Below, one piece after another: positions 58,856 through 64,000 of a stretch of 64,000 nt of DNA (position 1 is its first letter; each line of letters begins with the position of its first letter). The notes beneath the pieces were generated by a model. The model saw nothing but the letters and a program-made list of their open reading frames with translations, made no database searches and was not told where the DNA came from. Both the position numbers and the translations under genes were made by a program. The stretch comes from Megalobrama amblycephala (Eukaryota > Chordata > Actinopteri > Cypriniformes > Xenocyprididae): NCBI RefSeq assembly GCF_018812025.1, contig NC_063044.1, positions 68,482,595 to 68,546,594 of the forward strand. The letters are read 5' to 3'.

Positions 58856-60266
58856 ATGATGATGGCTGTGAACAGAGAAAAAAGGTAAGAAGCTGATTTT
58901 ATTTATTTATTTTTTAACTAGCTAGGTTCTCTTTATTTAATCTCTAAAAATGAATTATGCATGACATGTTAATGACATAAAAGTCTAGTCGACCATCATA
59001 TAATTAAATCATTTTCCTCAATCAGAAAAATGCCACTTGGTTTTGTGAAGATCAATGAGTTTAACAAGGAGAACTTGAAAACCTGTGGACTGCAGTTAAT
59101 TTGTCATGTATGGCAAGAATTTAAAAAAGAGCAAAACCATCTGAGAGCTCATGTTAATGAGGTATGTACACATACACATGGATGAACTCTATATTTGCCA
59201 GGTAGCAATCACTCTGACATTTCTTATGTGGCAAAAACACTTTCTAAGTTTATCATATTTTCTAATTATTAATCTTTGTGGGGTTTTTTCAAGATTCTCC
59301 ACAGCATCTTCTTTTTAGGGATCATTCATAAGGACAGTCTCACTCCCGAAGACATTTTATCTCCAGAGATGGCTGAGACTGTAAGACGAGAATTTCCAGA
59401 GCCATTTAAGAAATACAAGAGTCACCTACCTAAGCGGACGCCTTTCTCAATACTGTTAGAAATGGTAAGAATTATATTACGCTATGCAAATATATTTGTC
59501 TTTTTGTTGTGCATTAGCAGAATTTTAATCAAATATTTCCCCCAAAAAGTAACATTGGATCCAGAAATGTTTTACTTGTTAAATATTATTCTTATTTGAC
59601 TGTTTTTAGATGCAGCTTACATATGGCACAAAAGACAGAGTGCTGCCTGAGCTTTGCAGTCTCATGAAAAAGCTGAAATTCCCGTATCCTCTGGGCAGAC
59701 CAGCAAACAAAAACCAGAGCTACTACACACTGGAGTCCACCGTCATTTGCGTGTGCTCCAATAGCCAACGCGCATCAGATGAATATTTCGGTGCTTCTCT
59801 GGGTTGCAGGACAGAAAAGGCCAAAAGTGTTATGATATATTCCTCATGTGTAAATACGTGGCATGAGTATGTGTCGTATGCAGTAATGTCATTCCAACAG
59901 CAACAGGGTGACAGTTTAAGATTTCACGAGTCTATGCAATGCCAGGCATACCTCAGGGACTGGAAAGAAAACACTTACAAGGAAAGACAGCCATGTATGA
60001 ACTGTACACAGCTTTTCAGTCTGTCAGAAGGTACAGAGCAGGAACATTATCCTTATGGCAACTGTGCAGAGACAGAGTGCTTGAGCAAACTCCTGTTTAA
60101 AGATCAGTTCATGCGAGACAATATCATAATCAGAAATTATACTCCTGAAAAAATGAATGTGCTAAAAGACTGTACCAGGGAACGCTTGCAAAAGGTGCTT
60201 GCTTCAATACCTTCTCTCTACAATGTGATTAACAATGACCTTCTATGTTTTAACCTGCACTCTTAA
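58856..60266 (+). CDS. Unrecognised Cys-rich protein with PC-x2-C and CAE motifs
   Basis: Exons: 58856-58884 (three ATGs in a row, GTAAGA donor), 59026-59161, 59319-59464 and 59610-60266 (TAA at 60264). Exons 1-2 join in frame (MMMAVNREK-R-KMPLGFVKI). Exon 2 ends in phase 0 while exon 3 needs phase 1 to read IIHKDSLTPEDILSPEMAET, so a tiny exon or the donor at 59166 is implied. Exons 3-4 join in phase 0. The 218-residue last exon has ESTVICVCS, P128-C129-x2-C132 and N151-CAE-x2-C157. Such C/H-A-E and PC-x2-C pairs bind catalytic zinc in cytidine deaminases, but there the order is reversed and spacing longer, so that role is speculative. A TATA-like GAATAAAAG lies near 58773. AATAAA at 60268 directly follows the stop. 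Confidence 0.55.
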
Positions 60267-60422
60267 AAATAAAGTCCCCAGTTAGAGCCAAAGGGGTCTC
60301 GCATCCTGATTCCATCTTTTCCACAAGTGACATTTTATTCTCTAGCTCCAAAGCCTTATAACCAACTCAAGTCCCATACAGTGGAAAAGGTTTTATGTAG
60401 ATTCGTTGCTGTTTCTCTACCT

Positions 60423-60730
60423 TTTTGGTCACACTTTACAATAAGGTCTTATTTGTTACCATTAATTCAAGCATAAACTATAACATGAACTAACAATGAA
60501 CAATATATTTTTACAGCATTTATTATCTTTTGTTAATGGTGCTTAATTAAAATGGTCATGTTCATGTCAGTTCACAGTGCATCAATTTATGTTAACAAAT
60601 GCAACTTTTGATCTTAAAATTGTATTAGTAAACATTGAGAGTAACTATGAATAATTGCTATAGAAGTTTAATTGTTTGTTCATGTTAACTAATGTTGACA
60701 AATGAAATCTTATTGTAAAGTATTTCCCTT
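60423..60730. mobile_element. Miniature inverted-repeat element
   Basis: The left end CACTTTACAATAAGGTCTTATTTGT is mirrored at the right by AATGAAATCTTATTGTAAAGT. The interior is rich in ACATGAACTAACAATGAAC-like repeats. A common type of fish repeat; no coding content. Confidence 0.6.
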
Positions 60731-61785
60731 TTTAATTTTTTTATTACATTTTTTTTTTTATTACATTTTTTTTTTTTTTGGAAGTGCGTGATGAAGGGAT
60801 GTATACGTTTCAGTATTTCACACCCTCACATGGACTTGAATGTTTCCATTGTGTCACTGTGTCATTTTATTATAATCATCTACTGTGGTGATGTTTCAGT
60901 GGAAGGTCAAGTCAAGGTCCAGTCTGAATTTCCAACTTCCTCATTGATTATATTACACTGAACACATTTTATAAGCCCGTAATCATACAGAGATCAAACA
61001 TGTTCTGACTGGTTTATTGAGATCTTGACAACATGAGCACAGATGAGGCACACCTAGGTTTCGAGGTTAAACCTGAATGTCTTCTCATGTCTTTTTCACT
61101 CATGCAATGATCATTAGATATGGTCAGTAATATTCAAAGCTGTTTTCTGTAATTGTTGAAATAAATAATGTTATTGCAAACAAAAGATTTTACAAAAATA
61201 TTTTATTTAGTTTTTATAAAGGTTTTTATTTATTTATTTGTATTATTATTATTATTATATATTTATCTTTTGCTCTATATTTGATAGTAGAGAATTAATG
61301 GGAAAGTTGAGGGAGAGACAGAAGGAATGGGATCAGTGTGTGACTAACAGAATAACACCATTTGAGTCAATCAACACCCAGAGCATAAACATATCAAGCC
61401 ATGACAAGCCCAAATAAAAATTGGACAACTTGTCTTGACATTTATGAAAAACACCCTTGCCTTGAGAAGCCTGTTTAACCCTTCTGTTAAAACCGACATC
61501 AATTACATTTCCCTCTGAATGTATGCCATAGTGTGGTTTTAATTTGTCCACGAGTTTATCCAACAGCATCATAATGAAGTTTTAATTTGGAGAATAGAAG
61601 TTAAAAAAGTGCAGTTGCTACAATAGGCCTGATGTTATGATCAACCTGTAGCCTTCCTCCTCATGTTCTCATAGAGAGCTAGACTTATTAGCTACTTATT
61701 ACAGTAACGTAAACAAAATACTGGTCATTTGCCAATATCAAATCAAACACTACACATCACTGTCTATGTCAACAGCATAGCCACA
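60731..61785. other. Non-coding interval
   Basis: No gene is supported. T-rich runs lie near 60740-60780. The minus frame at 61333-61572 shows no family features. Confidence 0.35.
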
Positions 61786-61789
61786 ATGG

Positions 61790-62048
61790 GTGTAGGACGT
61801 TGCTCACCTGTTCAGACAAGCTATGTTTAAGCAACCAGTGACATCAATTAAATTTTGCATGCGTTGCTGGATGGAAAAATACTAACACATGCGTACTAGT
61901 GCCACTGCCAGGGCTTTGTCACCTTTCAGGAGCTCCACCTATGGAGCTTGAAAAACAACCACACCTCTAGGTGTTTTTCCACGTAACCACCCATAGACTT
62001 TGTATTGCAAGGCCAACCACTAAAAGATTGCCCAGTGACAGGAGTTGG
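61790..62048 (+). promoter_or_regulatory. Promoter and first exon module, copy 2
   Basis: A diverged copy of 45590-45837, including GTAACCACCCATAGA and a terminal AGTTGG before a GTAAGT donor at 62049. The gene it would serve is not visible before the window ends, so a further family member may lie downstream. Confidence 0.5.
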
Positions 62049-62059
62049 GTAAGTAAGGG

Positions 62060-63128
62060 TTTTTTTAAGGTCTAATCAAGGCCTAAAATTTGGTGTAATC
62101 TGTGAGGTTATATTGAAAATCGAAGTTGTTGGGAGCCTAGAACATATCTACACTGTAAAATGTGGTAGTTGTTACTTAAAGGAGCTTATGTTTATGCCTG
62201 ATCTAACTGGAATTAAAATGTGTTGGTTTAACCTAATGGAAACGGGTTGATTCGGGGTCATATTAAATAACATTTTAGTTTTGAATAAACTAGTTATTTC
62301 AGCTGTTCAGCTGTTGTTTTTAGGTCACATGACAGTGTAGGATCTTTGTCTATGTTTTTATTCGTAAATATTCTATATATTCTTATATGAAAATCTTAAT
62401 AAATGCTGAAAAAAAAAAACTAATTGAGTGAGCGATCAGCAATCAAGAGCATGCAACAGAAGTGGACTCTATTTACTGTCAGTTAGTTAGTAACATGTGC
62501 CTTGTTTTAATTTATTTGCTATTGACATATTCGACCGAAACTTTACAGTGACGTCTGTGAAAATGGAAAGTGTGCTCATCTGTGATGGCGCGCGCTCAAT
62601 CCTCTCCGTGTTTCCCTTATTCACAGCAGCAGTATATAGACGTAAATGTTTTATTTGTTTAACATTCTGTTAATTCGATACATTTACTTCATAGATATCC
62701 TTCACGGATATATCCATTCTGCTCTCGGTTTGCTCTGTTGTTGGTGTTTCTTTGTCACAAGCACTGTAGTTGGGTCATTAATGTCCACTTTTGGTATGAC
62801 AAGATGACTTAGACCACGTTATTATATTACACGTTGACTTTATGAATACACATCAATGACAGCTTAATGAAGTTTAATTTTTTTTGTGCATTTATTTAAA
62901 TGTACCATTTTTTTTGTCACTGGTGTTACCTTACTTCTCTGGCATTTTTAAACATTTTTATGAAATATTATTTCTCAATTTTCAGCACATGCAGTCAGAG
63001 TTACAGAATAATAATGATAATGCAAAAAATAAGGAGATTGTGTGTGTTTTTTTGTTTTTTTTTAATCAGGTTAAAAGTGTGATTGAATGATGTTAATTCA
63101 ATTGTGCAACCATGTATTTATATAACAA
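62060..63128. other. Non-coding interval after promoter module 2
   Basis: No exon is supported. This could be a first intron by analogy with copy 1, whose next exon is 0.8 kb downstream. Confidence 0.3.
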
Positions 63129-63741
63129 TGAAAATATTTGAAAACAGTTATAAACAAGTAATGATGCAATCCTTTACATCTTAATTCTTGAGTGTGGCAG
63201 AATTCAATGAATGTAAAATTATTACCATGTCACATATGACACATTTTATTTAATGTGACAGACAAAAAACAGTAACACCAGTGACACAATGAATCTCCAT
63301 TGATGTATACATAAGACCAAAGATCCTTAATTTTTCAACTATAATTCGGTAGATGATGAGACTAAATTTTTACATATGGTGTACAATCAAAGACTACCAT
63401 TGACACTTAGTGTAAGCAGTCAGAAAAAGATCATTAACAGCATTTAAAAACTGCCTGTAAAATACACTGTCCATAAAGTCGCTGCACTGAATTTAGCCAT
63501 ATCTGCCCAAAGGAGGATTAACAACGAGAAAGAAAAGGTATAATCATGTAATCTTAGTGCAATTTTTACAAAATAATTTAATGAATAGCTTTGAATAAAG
63601 TTTATCTGTAAACGGGTAACACCAGTGACAATTTTCATGAAAAATGCATTTTACAAAATGGCTGCTGCAAGGTATCAATCCACATGTTGTCAGTCATGAT
63701 ATATTCACTAAATTAAGTCGTTTAATCCATTTATATTCTAG

Positions 63742-63772
<31 letters not shown>

Positions 63773-64000
63773 CCCTAACAATAAAGTAGGTCACACCAGT
63801 GACTTCAACTGAAAGCTTCATATGAAATTATGATTTTCATATTAAAATTTCTGATAACTGAAAAGAGATGGTGAATTTTCCATTGGCCTTTCTTAATGGA
63901 TCTTCAGGAAATAGGAAGAAGGAAATTCTGCCACACTCAAGAATTAAGATGTAAAGGATTGCATCAATACTTGTTTATAACTGTTTTTCAAATATTTTCA
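63129..64000. mobile_element. Inverted-repeat element cut by the window edge
   Basis: The left arm 63129-63205 (TGAAAATATTTGAAAACAG onward) is inverted at 63925-64000, about 77 bases with few mismatches. The right arm runs to the last base of the window. The interior repeats CACCAGTGAC motifs and holds a T run at 63742-63768. No transposase frame is visible. Confidence 0.65.

Noticed and set aside
1..64000. CRISPR arrays, tRNA, rRNA
   Set aside because: No regularly spaced direct repeats with unique spacers and no cloverleaf or rRNA-like stretch were recognised; the tandem arrays found are microsatellites or a minisatellite.

Overview
The window is AT-rich, intron-rich, repeat-dense vertebrate DNA, most likely from a teleost and probably a cyprinid-like fish. 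The evidence is the set of AIG1/GIMAP-type exons, the fish-style DIRS and L2 retroelements, many TTAA-flanked miniature elements, and split genes with GT-AG borders. There are no prokaryotic operons, rRNA, tRNA or CRISPR arrays. All gene models come from reading exons and splice phases by eye; none was checked against a database or transcripts.

Host genes. (1) Three related AIG1/GIMAP-like loci share one exon-3 junction. Locus A (430-4224) reads as a complete 237-residue protein. Locus B (13311-14494) has lost about 105 residues, including the G4 motif. Locus C (33460-40320) is a frameshifted relic split by a large retrotransposon. (2) A promoter with a triple ISRE-like box and a TATA box (24316-24459) may drive an unrecognised multi-exon gene with a hydrophobic N-terminus (30643-31261). 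A decayed copy of one of its exons lies at 44829-44940. (3) A gene at 46653-50382 looks like a SUKH/US22-family protein. (4) A gene at 58856-60266 encodes an unrecognised Cys-rich protein with PC-x2-C and CAE-x2-C motifs. The upstream region and first-exon donor of gene 3 (45590-45837) recur at 61790-62048, pointing to a further family member past the right edge. Interferon-type boxes beside AIG1-like and SUKH-like genes suggest an immune-gene neighbourhood; this is inference.

Mobile DNA. The centrepiece is an apparently intact DIRS-type tyrosine-recombinase retrotransposon at 33746-40089. It has inverted terminal repeats, an internal complementary region that reproduces both ends joined at GTT, and open Gag-like, RT/RNase H and tyrosine recombinase frames. 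It sits in the intron of AIG1-like locus C and is GC-rich against its surroundings. Broken LINE copies lie at 9060-9780, 25800-26335, 53155-54612 and 54990-56670. Inverted-repeat DNA elements fill most of the rest: TTAA-flanked elements at 1256-2233, 5910-6312, 17671-19125 and 51049-51430, a hAT-like element at 42406-43827, several near-perfect hairpins, and a 745-bp palindrome at 20114-20858.

Layout. 0-4.5 kb, AIG1-like locus A; 4.5-12.2 kb, elements and a LINE fragment; 12.2-14.5 kb, minisatellite and locus B; 14.5-24 kb, nested DNA elements and palindromes; 24.3-31.5 kb, ISRE promoter and unrecognised gene; 33.4-40.3 kb, locus C split by the DIRS element; 42.4-45 kb, hAT-like element and exon relic; 45.6-50.4 kb, SUKH/US22-like gene; 51-57 kb, LINEs and miniature elements; 58.8-60.3 kb, Cys-rich gene; 61.8-64 kb, duplicated promoter module and an inverted-repeat element cut by the window edge.
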